From: Meiothermus hypogaeus
Lineage (GTDB): Bacteria; Deinococcota; Deinococci; Deinococcales; Thermaceae
NCBI RefSeq assembly: GCF_003574035.1
Contig: NZ_QWKY01000022.1
Location: 1 to 47,345, forward strand
DNA length: 47,345 nucleotides
Direction: 5' to 3'
Notes under the pieces: generated by a model
Databases searched by the model: none
Told to the model about the DNA's origin: nothing
The model's input: the letters and a program-made list of their open reading frames with translations, nothing else
Program-made: the position numbers and the translations under genes
Shown: positions 36,579 through 45,186 of the stretch, piece by piece
Layout of the letters: every line of letters begins with the position of its first letter
How positions within the stretch are numbered: the first letter of the stretch is position 1

Positions 36579-37577
36579 ATGCGGGTGGGGGTCAGCGGGT
36601 ATTACGGTTTTCAGAATGCGGGCGACGAGGCCATCCTCGAGGCCATCGTGCATGAGGTCAAAGCCCGTGGTCACGAGGCCGTGGTGTTCTCCAACAACCC
36701 CGACGAAACCGCCCAGCGCTACGGGGTTGAGGCCGTCAAGCGCACCCAGCCGCTGGAAGTCTGGAAGGCCCTGGGCACGCTGGATTTGCTCTTGTCGGGC
36801 GGGGGGGGCTTGCTACAGGACAAGACCTCGAGCCTGAGCCTGTGGTACTACCTGTCCATAATGGGCCTGGCCCGCCGCCGGGGCAATCCGGTGTATGTGT
36901 TCAACCAGTCCCTGGGGCCCCTCAGCAAGCGGGGTGAGCAGCGGGTAAGGCGGGCCTTACGTGGGGTGACGTGCTTCTTCCGCGATGAAGGCTCGCTCGA
37001 GTATGGGCGCAGACTAGGGCTCGAGGTTCACCTGGGGGCCGACCCGGCCCTCCTGCTGGCCCCTCCACCGGTAGAGCGCGAGCCCAATATGGTGGTGTTG
37101 GTACCCAAATACGGCACCGAGGAGGCCAACGCCAGCCTGCACAAGCTGGCCGATCGGCTACGGGTGGAAGGCCTGGAGGTGGTTGTCCTGGCCCTGCAAC
37201 CGGGCTTCGACGAGCCGGTGCTGGAAAAATTCAGCAGCTTCACCCGCGAGCTGGCCTGGGATCCGCGCCGGGTGAGCTACCTGCTGGCCCAGGCAGGCTA
37301 CGTGGTCTCGGTGCGCCTGCATGGGGCCATTCTGGCGGCGGCTGCCGGAACCCCCTTTGCCGGCATCGCCTACGACCCCAAGGTGGCCGGTTTTTGCCGC
37401 GATGCTGGAGCGGTGTATGTGGACATGCCCGGCGACCCCGACCTGCTGGCCTCGGCGGTGCTTACACAACGCCAGCCCAACTGGAGTGCCATCGAAACCA
37501 TGAAAACCCGCGCCCGCAGCAGCTTTGATTGGGTTTTGTCGGCCCGTCCCCAGGGGCGAATGCAGCGCTCGAGATAG
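36579..37577 (+). CDS. csaB: Polysaccharide pyruvyl transferase CsaB
   Basis: 332 aa. Motifs are RVGVSGYYGFQNAGDEAILE at the start, LLLSGGGGLLQDKTSSLSLW, FNQSLGPL, VTCFFRDEGSLEYGRRLG, GADPALLL, and SVRLHGAILAAAAGTPFAGIAYDPKV near the end. CsaB adds ketal pyruvate to a secondary cell-wall polysaccharide, making the receptor for SLH-domain S-layer proteins, which are abundant in Thermus-group envelopes. GGAGG lies 10 nt before the ATG. It ends 6 bp from the convergent carboxylase gene. Confidence 0.88.
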   Translation: MRVGVSGYYGFQNAGDEAILEAIVHEVKARGHEAVVFSNNPDETAQRYGVEAVKRTQPLEVWKALGTLDLLLSGGGGLLQDKTSSLSLWYYLSIMGLARRRGNPVYVFNQSLGPLSKRGEQRVRRALRGVTCFFRDEGSLEYGRRLGLEVHLGADPALLLAPPPVEREPNMVVLVPKYGTEEANASLHKLADRLRVEGLEVVVLALQPGFDEPVLEKFSSFTRELAWDPRRVSYLLAQAGYVVSVRLHGAILAAAAGTPFAGIAYDPKVAGFCRDAGAVYVDMPGDPDLLASAVLTQRQPNWSAIETMKTRARSSFDWVLSARPQGRMQRSR

Positions 37578-37583
37578 CAGCTT

Positions 37584-39149
37584 CTACAGCGGGATATTCC
37601 CGTGCTTCTTATAAGGCCGTTCTTCTTGTTTGGTAGAGAGCATCTCGAGGTGCTGGATCAAAAGCCGCCGGGTCTCGGCAGGGTCAATTACATCGTCAAT
37701 ATAGCCCCGTCCAGCCGCTACGTAGGGGTTGTCGAAGGCTTTTTTGTATTCATTAATTTTGGCCTGGCGGGTAGCGGCGGGGTCAGGCGAGGACTGAATT
37801 TCCTTTCGGTAGATGATGTTGGCGGCCCCCTCAGCGCCCATCACGGCCACTGCTGAGGTAGGCCAGGCCAGCACCACATCCGCGCCCATGTCGCGGGAGT
37901 TCATGGCCAGGTAGGCCCCGCCATAGCTCTTGCGGGTGATCAGGGTAATCTTGGGGACGGTGGCTTCGGCATAGGCGTAGAGCATTTTGGCCCCGTGGCG
38001 GATGATGCCCTGATGTTCCTGGGCCACGCCGGGCAAGAAGCCGGTTACATCTACCAGGGTCAGGATGGGAATGTTGAAGCTGTCGCAGGTGCGAATAAAG
38101 CGGGCGGCCTTGTCCGAGGCGTTGATATCCAGCGCACCAGCCATGTAGCGCGGGTTGTTGGCCACAATCCCGATGCTCTGGCCGCCCAGGTGGGCAAAGC
38201 CCACGATAATGTTCTTGGCAAAGTTGGTGTGGAGCTCCAGAAACTTGCCTTCATCCACAATGGTTTCGATCACCTGGTGCATGTTGTAGGGGCGTCGGGG
38301 GTCGGGGTGTACTTGATCCAATAGTTCGGGGGTTTTGCGGTTCTTGGGATCGCCATTCTCGATAATGGGTGGCTTTTCCCTGGCATTTTGCGGGAGGTAA
38401 ACCAGCAGTTGTTTGATGGTGTCCAGCACCCCCTGGTCACCCTCGCACTCGAGGTGAGCCACCCCTGACTTGGCGGTGTGAACCTCCGAACCCCCCAGTT
38501 GCTCGAAGGTAACTTCCTCGCGGGTCACGCTCTTGATGACCTCCGGCCCGGTAATAAACATGTAGCTATTGCCCTTGCTCATCAGCACGAAGTCGGTGAT
38601 GGCCGGGCTGTACACCGCCCCGCCCGCACAGGGCCCCAGAATCGCCGAGATTTGCGGCACCACGCCCGAGTAGATGGCATTACGGTAAAACACCTCGCCA
38701 TAGCCCGAAAGACTGTCCACGCCTTCCTGGATGCGGGCTCCCGCCGAGTCGTTGAGGCCGATCACCGGAGCGCCCACCTTTACGGCCATATCCATCGCGT
38801 GGGCAATCTTCCGTCCGTGGGTCTTGCCCAGGCTCCCGCCCAGCACGGTAAAATCCTGACTAAAGACGAAAACTGTGCGTCCGCCTATCTTGCCGTATCC
38901 CGTAATGACGCCGTCGGCAGGTGCTTGTATACCGTGCATCAGCTCGGTCTCGGTGGGTTCGGCAAAAGGTTGCAGTTCGACGAAGGTACCCTCGTCGAGC
39001 AAATACTGAATGCGCTCACGGGCGGTCATTTTGCCCGCCTCGTGCTGCTTTTTGATTCGCTCTGGCCCACCGCCCGCCTCGATATGTTTGCGTCGCTCTT
39101 CCATCTCGGCCAGCAGCTCTTCCATCCAAGCCCGCGTATTGTCTGCCAT
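37584..39149 (-). CDS. Acyl-CoA carboxylase carboxyltransferase (propionyl-CoA type)
   Basis: 521 aa, the usual length for PccB/methylmalonyl-CoA decarboxylase alpha. Two crotonase-like halves carry the oxyanion loops SAGARIQEGVDSLSGYGEVF with GPCAGGAVYSPA (first half), and VTGFLPGVAQEHQGIIRHGA with RKSYGGAYLAMNS (second half). The C-terminus RPYKKHGNIPL is typical of PccB. It transfers carboxyl from carboxybiotin to an acyl-CoA, probably propionyl-CoA. No biotin carboxylase gene adjoins. A TAAGAT box lies 9 nt before the start with no Shine-Dalgarno sequence. Confidence 0.88.
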   Translation of the reverse strand: MADNTRAWMEELLAEMEERRKHIEAGGGPERIKKQHEAGKMTARERIQYLLDEGTFVELQPFAEPTETELMHGIQAPADGVITGYGKIGGRTVFVFSQDFTVLGGSLGKTHGRKIAHAMDMAVKVGAPVIGLNDSAGARIQEGVDSLSGYGEVFYRNAIYSGVVPQISAILGPCAGGAVYSPAITDFVLMSKGNSYMFITGPEVIKSVTREEVTFEQLGGSEVHTAKSGVAHLECEGDQGVLDTIKQLLVYLPQNAREKPPIIENGDPKNRKTPELLDQVHPDPRRPYNMHQVIETIVDEGKFLELHTNFAKNIIVGFAHLGGQSIGIVANNPRYMAGALDINASDKAARFIRTCDSFNIPILTLVDVTGFLPGVAQEHQGIIRHGAKMLYAYAEATVPKITLITRKSYGGAYLAMNSRDMGADVVLAWPTSAVAVMGAEGAANIIYRKEIQSSPDPAATRQAKINEYKKAFDNPYVAAGRGYIDDVIDPAETRRLLIQHLEMLSTKQEERPYKKHGNIPL

Positions 39150-39373
39150 AGCGTTTGTATCTTACCAATGCATTTTGGTGTCATTCGTACTTGCTAGCTT
39201 TGCAATAACTGGACCGACTCTAAAAAAGGCACCTGGCCATGTCAAGCTCACGGCTCCAAAAGCCGATAACTGCAACACGCCGAGCAGCGAACTGTGGAAC
39301 CGCTGGGGTGGCAAAACAGTAAAAATGACAACCGCACCGTTCTAATGGCAAATGCGTGCAATAATTAATTCGG

Positions 39374-40420
39374 GTGGCTCGTAAACGCAAAACCAAGCCC
39401 AAGGCCCACTACAAGCCGTGGCTGGCCCTGTTTCTTGCGGTGGTGGTGGTGTTGCAAATGGGTTATTTTAGCGGGGCTATTCCGGTTCTCCAACCGACAG
39501 AGGCAGCAGCGTCCGGGACTGCTCAGAGCCCTCTGGTTCCATCTACCCCGGCTGAAGCCCAACCAACGCCTGCGGTGGAGCCGAAACCCAACCCCAGCCC
39601 TCCTGTCCAAAAGCCTTCAAGCAGGGTACTGGAGGAAACGCCGATTGCCCCACCAGGCCAGGACCCCCTTCCAGAAGCCTTGGAGCAGTCAGGACAGCCT
39701 CCGGCGCCCGTCTCGAGGCCTGCCCCCAACCCTCAACCCCAGCCTTTGATGGCAAAGAAATCCCATCAATCTGCCTCGCCTTATACCGGGGTGGTGCGCC
39801 GGGTTGTGCCCGTGGGGGAAGAAAAACTGGTTGCCCTTACCTTTGACGATGGCCCCTGGCCCGACACCGTGGCGGTGTTGGAGGTGTTGCGGCAGTATGG
39901 TGCGAAGGCCACCTTTTTCTGGGTGGGGCTGCACCTGCAAAGGCGTCCTGAGATTGCCCAGCAGGTAGTGGTGGAAGGCCACGCCATCGGCAACCATACC
40001 TGGAGCCACCGCAACACCCCCATGACCCCAGAGGAAGCCGGAGAGGAAATAGAGCGCACAGCAGCTCTTATCGCGCATACCACGGGCCTCACCACCTCCT
40101 TATTCCGGCCTCCTGGGGGCCGCCTGCACAATGGTCTGGCCGATTATGCCTTGCAGCAGGGATATACGGTGGTGCAGTGGTCGGTATTGGGCAAGGATAC
40201 CGAGGTTCTCGAGGCAGAGTCCATTGTGGAAAACGTACTTCACAACGTCCAGCCCGGCAGCATTGTCTTGTTGCACGATGGTGGGGGGGATCGCCGTAAA
40301 ACGGTGGAGGCCTTGCACACCATTCTGCCAGCCTTGCAAGCCCAGGGGTATCGGTTTGTGACCGTGCCGGAATTGTTGGCGTTGAACCAGGCCGCTATTC
40401 CAAAAGCACCTTCGCACTGA
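39374..40420 (+). CDS. Polysaccharide deacetylase (NodB domain), membrane-anchored
   Basis: 348 aa from a GTG at 39374. The basic N-terminus (MARKRKTKPKAHYK) and one helix (WLALFLAVVVVLQMGYF) anchor it. A proline-rich linker covers about 40-130. The NodB domain has TFDDGP (156-161), HTWSH (208-212), RPPGG (245-249) and LLHDGGGDR (299-307), so the metal triad Asp-His-His and the catalytic residues are present. It removes acetyl groups from peptidoglycan or another envelope polysaccharide outside the cytoplasm. TAATTA 6 nt before the GTG suggests a leaderless start. Confidence 0.87.
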   Translation: MARKRKTKPKAHYKPWLALFLAVVVVLQMGYFSGAIPVLQPTEAAASGTAQSPLVPSTPAEAQPTPAVEPKPNPSPPVQKPSSRVLEETPIAPPGQDPLPEALEQSGQPPAPVSRPAPNPQPQPLMAKKSHQSASPYTGVVRRVVPVGEEKLVALTFDDGPWPDTVAVLEVLRQYGAKATFFWVGLHLQRRPEIAQQVVVEGHAIGNHTWSHRNTPMTPEEAGEEIERTAALIAHTTGLTTSLFRPPGGRLHNGLADYALQQGYTVVQWSVLGKDTEVLEAESIVENVLHNVQPGSIVLLHDGGGDRRKTVEALHTILPALQAQGYRFVTVPELLALNQAAIPKAPSH

Positions 40421-40455
40421 GAGCGGTTTCTTCGAGAACTTACTCCAGATGCCAG

Positions 40456-40485
40456 GTGCTTGCACCAGTAGTGCTTGCACCAGTA
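40456..40485. repeat. 15-bp tandem duplication
   Basis: GTGCTTGCACCAGTA occurs twice in a row, followed by GTGC, in the 161-bp gap between the deacetylase and TPR genes. It is probably replication slippage. Confidence 0.7.
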
Positions 40486-40581
40486 GTGCGGTTTTTGCCG
40501 TGCCGGGTCGTGGGAACGGTGATTTCGGCAGTGGGCTCTTTTCTCACCCGCCTGCGTGCAATAGGCTGTTGAATCAATAAG

Positions 40582-41322
40582 ATGGAAGAACTTGACCAGG
40601 TTATCCGTTTGGGGCGCTATGAGGAAGCTCGAGGCCGAATTCTAGCTGGGGAAGAGGGAAATGCCGATGGGCTAGCGGTGCTGCTGGAGTTGCGTGACTG
40701 GCTACGGCTAAAGGAGTATGACAAGGCCCAGAAGCTCCTGGAACAGGATGGCGATCTGATCGCAGGCTACCTGGATGTTTCTCAGGCTAAGGCGGCCATA
40801 GAAGCATTTGACCTGGAAGATGAAAACAAAATTGCTGCCTACCTCGACCACCCCCACCTGGGCGCAGAGGCCTGGGCTGCGCTGGGGCTATTGCGCATTC
40901 GCAGCGGCAATCGGGAAGAGGCCAGACAGGCTTTTGATAGGGCCCTGCTGGCCGACCCCGGCCACTACCGGGTCAAGACCAACCTGGCCAACCTGACCCT
41001 CGAGGCCGGCCAGACCGACGAAGCCATTCGCATGTATGAAGAGGTGCTGAAACTCAATCCCGAGTATGCCCTGGCGCATCACAACCTGGGCGCGGCCTAC
41101 CGCAAAAAAGGCCAGATTGACAAATCGGTTTACCACATTAAACGCGGCCAGCGCTTGCAGATGCAGCCTGCGGCCCGCCCGCCTCGCTCCATAATCCCGG
41201 GTGCTTCAGCTCCGCTGCCCCAGCCCGAACGCCGCCCCTTCCTGGGCAGCTTTGGCAACCGCTGGTGGCTCTGGCTGCTGGTGATTGTGGTGGTGTATTT
41301 GCTGCTGAACCGCCAACCCTGA
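40582..41322 (+). CDS. TPR protein with C-terminal membrane anchor
   Basis: 246 aa. Helical repeats cover about 1-190. Clear TPRs are AWAALGLLRIRSGNREEARQ, then TNLANLTLEAGQTDEAIRMY and AHHNLGAAYRKKGQIDKSVY. A proline-rich stretch (190-225) leads to a terminal helix WWLWLLVIVVVYLLLN, so it is a tail-anchored protein with the TPRs probably in the cytoplasm. Its role is likely to be assembly of a membrane complex; the partner is unknown. Confidence 0.78.
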   Translation: MEELDQVIRLGRYEEARGRILAGEEGNADGLAVLLELRDWLRLKEYDKAQKLLEQDGDLIAGYLDVSQAKAAIEAFDLEDENKIAAYLDHPHLGAEAWAALGLLRIRSGNREEARQAFDRALLADPGHYRVKTNLANLTLEAGQTDEAIRMYEEVLKLNPEYALAHHNLGAAYRKKGQIDKSVYHIKRGQRLQMQPAARPPRSIIPGASAPLPQPERRPFLGSFGNRWWLWLLVIVVVYLLLNRQP

Positions 41323-41354
41323 GGTGTGTTCACCGTTTCCATGTAGAGTCTTGC

Positions 41355-41360
41355 TACATT
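41355..41360 (+). promoter_or_regulatory. Leaderless-type -10 box for the S41 peptidase gene
   Basis: TACATT followed by exactly 6 nt (ACTGCC) and the ATG at 41367; no Shine-Dalgarno sequence. Confidence 0.4.
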
Positions 41361-41366
41361 ACTGCC

Positions 41367-42608
41367 ATGTGTATGCGCCCGGTGGTTCTGGCTTTTGTGC
41401 TGTTGATTCAGCTGGTCCGGGCCTCGCCGGCCAGCGATTTGCTGCAACAGGCAATAGGTGAGTTGCGAACCCACTACTATGGCTACAGCGTGGTGGATTG
41501 GGATGCTCTGGCCGAGCAGTCTGGGCGCGAGTTGGCGCAGGCCTGCACGGGTCAGCCGCAGTGTGGGGTTGAGGAAGCGGCCCGGATTATTGCTCGTCTG
41601 GTGCGTAATATTGGCGATGGGCACACCTTCTATCTGAGCCGGGAGCGCTACCAGCAAATTCTGGCAAGGTTTGCAGGAAAGCCCGACTCCAGACCCGTAT
41701 ACGGCATCACCATCCCGGCTTATGCCGATGGGCGGGTGCTGATTAGTGAGGTGCTTCCTCAGAGTGCCGCCGACCTGGCGGGGGTGCGCCCTTATGACCG
41801 TGTGGAGGCAGTCAATGGAATGCCGCTTACCGGCCTGGAAGATTTCAGAGCCCGCATCAATACCGACCAGCCCGTGCGCCTGACGCTTTTGCGTGGGGAA
41901 GAGCGTTTGCAACTTACCCTGAGCCGCCAACCCTATAGCTTGCCGGTGCTGCCTACCCTGTACGCCCCCGGGGGATTGCCAGAGGGGGTGCTGGTGCTGC
42001 GCATCCCCGACTTTGCGGTCTACCAGCAGATTGGCCCCAGGGTGCACCAGCTTGTATTGGAAGCCCAGGCCAGGGGTGCCAGAGCGCTCATTGTAGATTT
42101 ACGGGACAACTCGGGTGGGGAAGAGACTGAATGCTCGAGTGCCCCGGGTGCTTTTGTGGGCAATTTTGCTCTGGAAATGCGTACTAAAAGCGTTGCAGTA
42201 CCTTTTGGATATGCCGACGGAGCAGTGCTGGGCAACGACCCCAAAGACCCCAACCCACCCTATCGTCTGAACCAAGCTGCTCGTTTCACCGGGCAGGTAG
42301 CGGTCCTGGTAAGCCCCGGAACAGCCTCTTGTGGCGAGATTATGGCCTATGTACTCCAGCAGTTTGGCGGCATCAAGGTGATTGGTCAGCGCACAGCAGG
42401 TGTGATGAACACCGCTACGGAGTTCTGGCCGCTGGCGGATGGCTCGGCGATTGCCATTACCTATATCCGTACTTTCAAGGCCAATGGCGAGGCCTTGCCG
42501 GCGTTTGTCACCCCCGATGTTGAGATGGCCTACGAACCCGAAGCCATTGCCCGTACCGGGCGCGATGCCATGCTGGAGAAAGCCCTCGAGGTCATGGGCA
42601 TCCGCTAA
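41367..42608 (+). CDS. Exported S41-family peptidase with PDZ domain
   Basis: 413 aa from the ATG at 41367, with the signal peptide MCMRPVVLAFVLLIQLVRASPA. A PDZ domain (RVLISEVLPQSAADLAGVRP, YDRVEAVNGMPL) lies near 110-170. The S41 core follows: ALIVDLRDNSGGEE and SPGTASCGEIMAYVLQQFGG, where the Ser of ASCGE aligns with the catalytic Ser of tail-specific proteases. The Lys of Tsp/CtpA is not at its usual place (RTAGVMNT has Val there), so it belongs to another S41 branch or uses a different base. A hairpin lies just after the stop. Confidence 0.83.
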   Translation: MCMRPVVLAFVLLIQLVRASPASDLLQQAIGELRTHYYGYSVVDWDALAEQSGRELAQACTGQPQCGVEEAARIIARLVRNIGDGHTFYLSRERYQQILARFAGKPDSRPVYGITIPAYADGRVLISEVLPQSAADLAGVRPYDRVEAVNGMPLTGLEDFRARINTDQPVRLTLLRGEERLQLTLSRQPYSLPVLPTLYAPGGLPEGVLVLRIPDFAVYQQIGPRVHQLVLEAQARGARALIVDLRDNSGGEETECSSAPGAFVGNFALEMRTKSVAVPFGYADGAVLGNDPKDPNPPYRLNQAARFTGQVAVLVSPGTASCGEIMAYVLQQFGGIKVIGQRTAGVMNTATEFWPLADGSAIAITYIRTFKANGEALPAFVTPDVEMAYEPEAIARTGRDAMLEKALEVMGIR

Positions 42609-42617
42609 GCGCCTCCA

Positions 42618-42640
42618 GGGTATGTTGGTCTTTCATACCC
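42618..42640. terminator. Possible bidirectional terminator
   Basis: GGGTATG and CATACCC pair around a 9-nt loop in the 40-bp gap between two convergent genes. The stem is short and the T-run poor. Confidence 0.4.
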
Positions 42641-42648
42641 CCGGGCTC

Positions 42649-43143
42649 TCAAGATTGCTCCAGCATTCGTTTGGCAAGGGACTCGAAGCTTTCCTCCACT
42701 CCCTCACCCGTTTTGGCGCTGGTGTAGCGGATATCCCAGCCGCTGGCTCGAAGATCGTTTAGCTGGGCTTCGCTCACGGCCCAGGGCAGGTCGCGTTTAT
42801 TGAGCATCAGGATGAAGGGAACCGGCCCCAGCACCTCCTGGGCGCGCTGCTGAATGCTCTGGGCGACCTCGAGGGTCTCGGAGCGGGTGCCATCGGCAAC
42901 CAGCAAGTAGCCCGAACTACCGCGTAAGTAAAACGGTTGCACCCGCTGGAACTGGTCTTCACCATAGAGATCCCATAGCACCAGGCTGACTTCCTGATGT
43001 CCTACCGTGACCACTTTCTTATCTATTTTGACCCCCACGGTGGTCTGATATTTTTCTGAAAAAATGCCGTGCACATACCGTGCGACCAGGCTGGTTTTGC
43101 CCACGGCGAATGCGCCCAGCATGCAGATTTTTTTCTGAATCAC
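42649..43143 (-). CDS. Rab/Ras-like small GTPase
   Basis: 164 aa, a single G domain. G1 is GAFAVGKT (10-17), G2 Thr near 34-35 (YQTTVGVKI), G3 WDLYGED with Asp58 and Gly61, G4 NKRD (115-118) and G5 TSAK (141-144). The motifs and VGVKIDKK switch I region resemble eukaryotic Rab/Ras more than MglA. There is no C-terminal prenylation cysteine, so it is soluble or held by a partner. It is the third gene of a same-strand set with a membrane protein and a coiled-coil protein (43277-45131). GGACAGGGGG lies upstream. Such GTPases occur widely in bacteria but are mostly uncharacterised. Confidence 0.87.
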   Translation of the reverse strand: MIQKKICMLGAFAVGKTSLVARYVHGIFSEKYQTTVGVKIDKKVVTVGHQEVSLVLWDLYGEDQFQRVQPFYLRGSSGYLLVADGTRSETLEVAQSIQQRAQEVLGPVPFILMLNKRDLPWAVSEAQLNDLRASGWDIRYTSAKTGEGVEESFESLAKRMLEQS

Positions 43144-43276
43144 CAGTTGGCCCCCTGTCCTTCATCGATTGAAGCTGAACAGCAAATGCATTTGAATAGA
43201 GGCTTCACAATGGTGAGTGCAGTCTACGGTTGCAGGTGCAATGGGCGCAAGGGGCGGGCCTGGCAGAATATTGCCA

Positions 43277-44587
43277 TCATCTGCGGAGCGGCTCGAGCAC
43301 AAGCTGGCTGGCATCGAGCTGCTCCACCCCCAGCAAAGGGGCCAGGTTGCGCAGACGGCTGAGCCAGGCCCAGGTGCTGCGGCCCGAGACCACCAGCACC
43401 TCATCGCGCCAGGCCAGCCGCACCGTGCTGGGGGTGTCCAGGCGCTCCTGCACCCGCCTGAGCACCATCTCGGGCTCGAGGGACTGGTAGGGCTGCCAGG
43501 TAGCCCGGAGCTGCTCGGGGCGAAGGGGAAGGCCCTTTAGCAGGGTCTGGGGGTCGGCGGCCAGGGGGTCACGCAGGCCGCGCACTTCGTAGCGGCGAGG
43601 TGCCTCGGTGACCACAAGGCCAGGGGTTTGGGAAAGGCGCTCGAGGTAGCTCTGCCAGGCTCGCTGAGCCTGGAAATTGTTCCAACTCCACCAGCCCAGC
43701 CCAGCCAAAAATACGCCCACAATGAGCAAAACCGCATAAGGGCGGCGGCTCTCCGGGCGCTTGTACCGGGTTTCCAGCAAGGCTTCCAGCATTGGGTGAA
43801 CATCGGCAAAAACCTGATTATCACCTGAATAGCGCCGCAGTTCCTCGGCAAAACGGGTGTGAATTTCCGAAAGGGTGTCCTGTAAGCGCCCCTGTAGCTC
43901 CGGGGGTGGATTACCGCGAACTACCGCTGCCAGGATGGCCTGAGCGCTCTGCTCGACCACCAGCACCCGCTCACCAAAGTTCACCGTGTTGAGCCCGGCC
44001 TCGGGGTCGAAGGAGTCCCGCACAAAATCGCCGATGGCCGTGAGCATGCCCGAGACCAGAGCGCCGTCCTGGACATTGACCCCTTCGGCTACCTGATGGG
44101 CCAGCAACAGCCCGCTGTCCCGCTGGATGAGCAGCACCTGCTCCACCCGGTACAAGAGGGTGTGCGAGAGCACCACCTCGGCAAAACTCTTGCCGGTAGA
44201 GAGGGCCTCGAGCCGCCAACGCAACCCCTGAATACTAAAAACCTGGTCGAGGGTCTGGTTAAGGCTCTGGGTCAGCGAGGCAAACAGGCTGGCCACCGCC
44301 CGGCGAATGGCCGGCAGCAAGACAGGAAATAAAATTTCCACCAGCAGCTTGGGGTTGCGCCGCACCAGCCGCACAAAGGTTTCTTCCAGAATCGGGTTCA
44401 GGGCGTACTGTACCGATTTATCTGCGTGGGCCCGCCGAACCAGGGCCTCGGGGAGCACCTTAGCGACCTGCTCCTCCCAGAGCCTGGGGTTTTGCAACTC
44501 CTCCAGGGCTTGCTGCTCGGGCTCGAGCAACAATCTTCGCAGCGCCTCGAGGTCGTCTTGGGGGGAGGGGGGAGTGGGGTGGGCCAT
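43277..44587 (-). CDS. Membrane protein with a possible roadblock-like domain
   Basis: 436 aa. Residues 1-130 are helical (LLEPEQQALEELQNPRLWEE). Residues about 147-275 show strand-helix order like Roadblock/LC7: VEQVLLIQRDSGLLLAHQ, DGALVSGMLTAIGDFV, NFGERVLVVEQSAQAILAAV. One membrane helix (YAVLLIVGVFLAGLGWWSW, 284-302) follows. The last 130 residues resemble two BON-like units (GLVVTEAPRRYEVRGLRDP; VRLAWRDEVLVVSGRSTW), presumably outside the cytoplasm. Roadblock proteins act on small GTPases (MglB on MglA), and a GTPase gene lies 133 bp downstream. The domain call is from pattern only. Confidence 0.6.
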   Translation of the reverse strand: MAHPTPPSPQDDLEALRRLLLEPEQQALEELQNPRLWEEQVAKVLPEALVRRAHADKSVQYALNPILEETFVRLVRRNPKLLVEILFPVLLPAIRRAVASLFASLTQSLNQTLDQVFSIQGLRWRLEALSTGKSFAEVVLSHTLLYRVEQVLLIQRDSGLLLAHQVAEGVNVQDGALVSGMLTAIGDFVRDSFDPEAGLNTVNFGERVLVVEQSAQAILAAVVRGNPPPELQGRLQDTLSEIHTRFAEELRRYSGDNQVFADVHPMLEALLETRYKRPESRRPYAVLLIVGVFLAGLGWWSWNNFQAQRAWQSYLERLSQTPGLVVTEAPRRYEVRGLRDPLAADPQTLLKGLPLRPEQLRATWQPYQSLEPEMVLRRVQERLDTPSTVRLAWRDEVLVVSGRSTWAWLSRLRNLAPLLGVEQLDASQLVLEPLRR

Positions 44588-44645
44588 GACTGGAGCGGGG
44601 CAGGGTAGAGAGGGAGAAACCTACATCTCCAAAGCCCTAAGCGCT

Positions 44646-45131
44646 TTACTCCTTCCGCAACTTTTCGGCCAGGCCAACCAGCAAGTTGGCCAAAGTAGCG
44701 CGGTCGGTTTTGTGCAGGCGCAACTCGTCTATAGCGGCCTGAAGACTTGCGGCCAGGTGGTCGAGCTTCTTATGTAGCTCCTTGCCTTGATCCTTCAGGT
44801 CGGCCCGCATTTCTTTCATCTGTGAGGCCAGTTTGCCCTCCAGGTTGTCCACCGCAGTATCCAGGCTGCCCTGCAATGAATGGTCGGCGATCTGCCGTTC
44901 CTCAGCCTCCTGCTGCAAAAGTCCCACCAAGCGGTTTTCCAGCGTCGCGATTCGATCCAGCAGGCTCTGGTTCATCTGCCCTGCATTCTCCTGAACACGC
45001 TGTTCCAGTCCCTGAAGCTTGCGCTCAAACTCCTGCATCTGCTGCCCAAACAAAATCGAGCGAATTTGCTCGAGGTGGGCATCGGGGTTCTCAGCCCCCT
45101 TAGTTTCTTCAAATACACCTCTTTTCGACAT
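44646..45131 (-). CDS. Coiled-coil protein of the GTPase cluster
   Basis: 161 aa, hydrophilic, with long heptad repeats (about 35-145): FERKLQGLEQRVQENAGQM, RIATLENRLVGLLQQEAEER, DNLEGKLASQMKEMRADLKD. The N-terminus (ENPDAHLEQIRSILFGQQM) and C-terminus (RATLANLLVGLAEKLRKE) look like short interaction helices. No membrane segment. It lies 58 bp upstream of the roadblock-like gene. TAAGGT is 6 nt before the ATG. It is probably a structural partner or effector, an inference from position. Confidence 0.72.
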   Translation of the reverse strand: MSKRGVFEETKGAENPDAHLEQIRSILFGQQMQEFERKLQGLEQRVQENAGQMNQSLLDRIATLENRLVGLLQQEAEERQIADHSLQGSLDTAVDNLEGKLASQMKEMRADLKDQGKELHKKLDHLAASLQAAIDELRLHKTDRATLANLLVGLAEKLRKE

Positions 45132-45137
45132 GCCATC

Positions 45138-45143
45138 ACCTTA
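45138..45143 (-). promoter_or_regulatory. Leaderless-type -10 box for the GTPase cluster
   Basis: TAAGGT on the minus strand with exactly 6 nt (GATGGC) before the ATG of the coiled-coil gene. Confidence 0.4.
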
Positions 45144-45186
45144 TCACAAGCTTTTCTCAAGCCTTTCCCAGTTAGACAAGCTTCGT

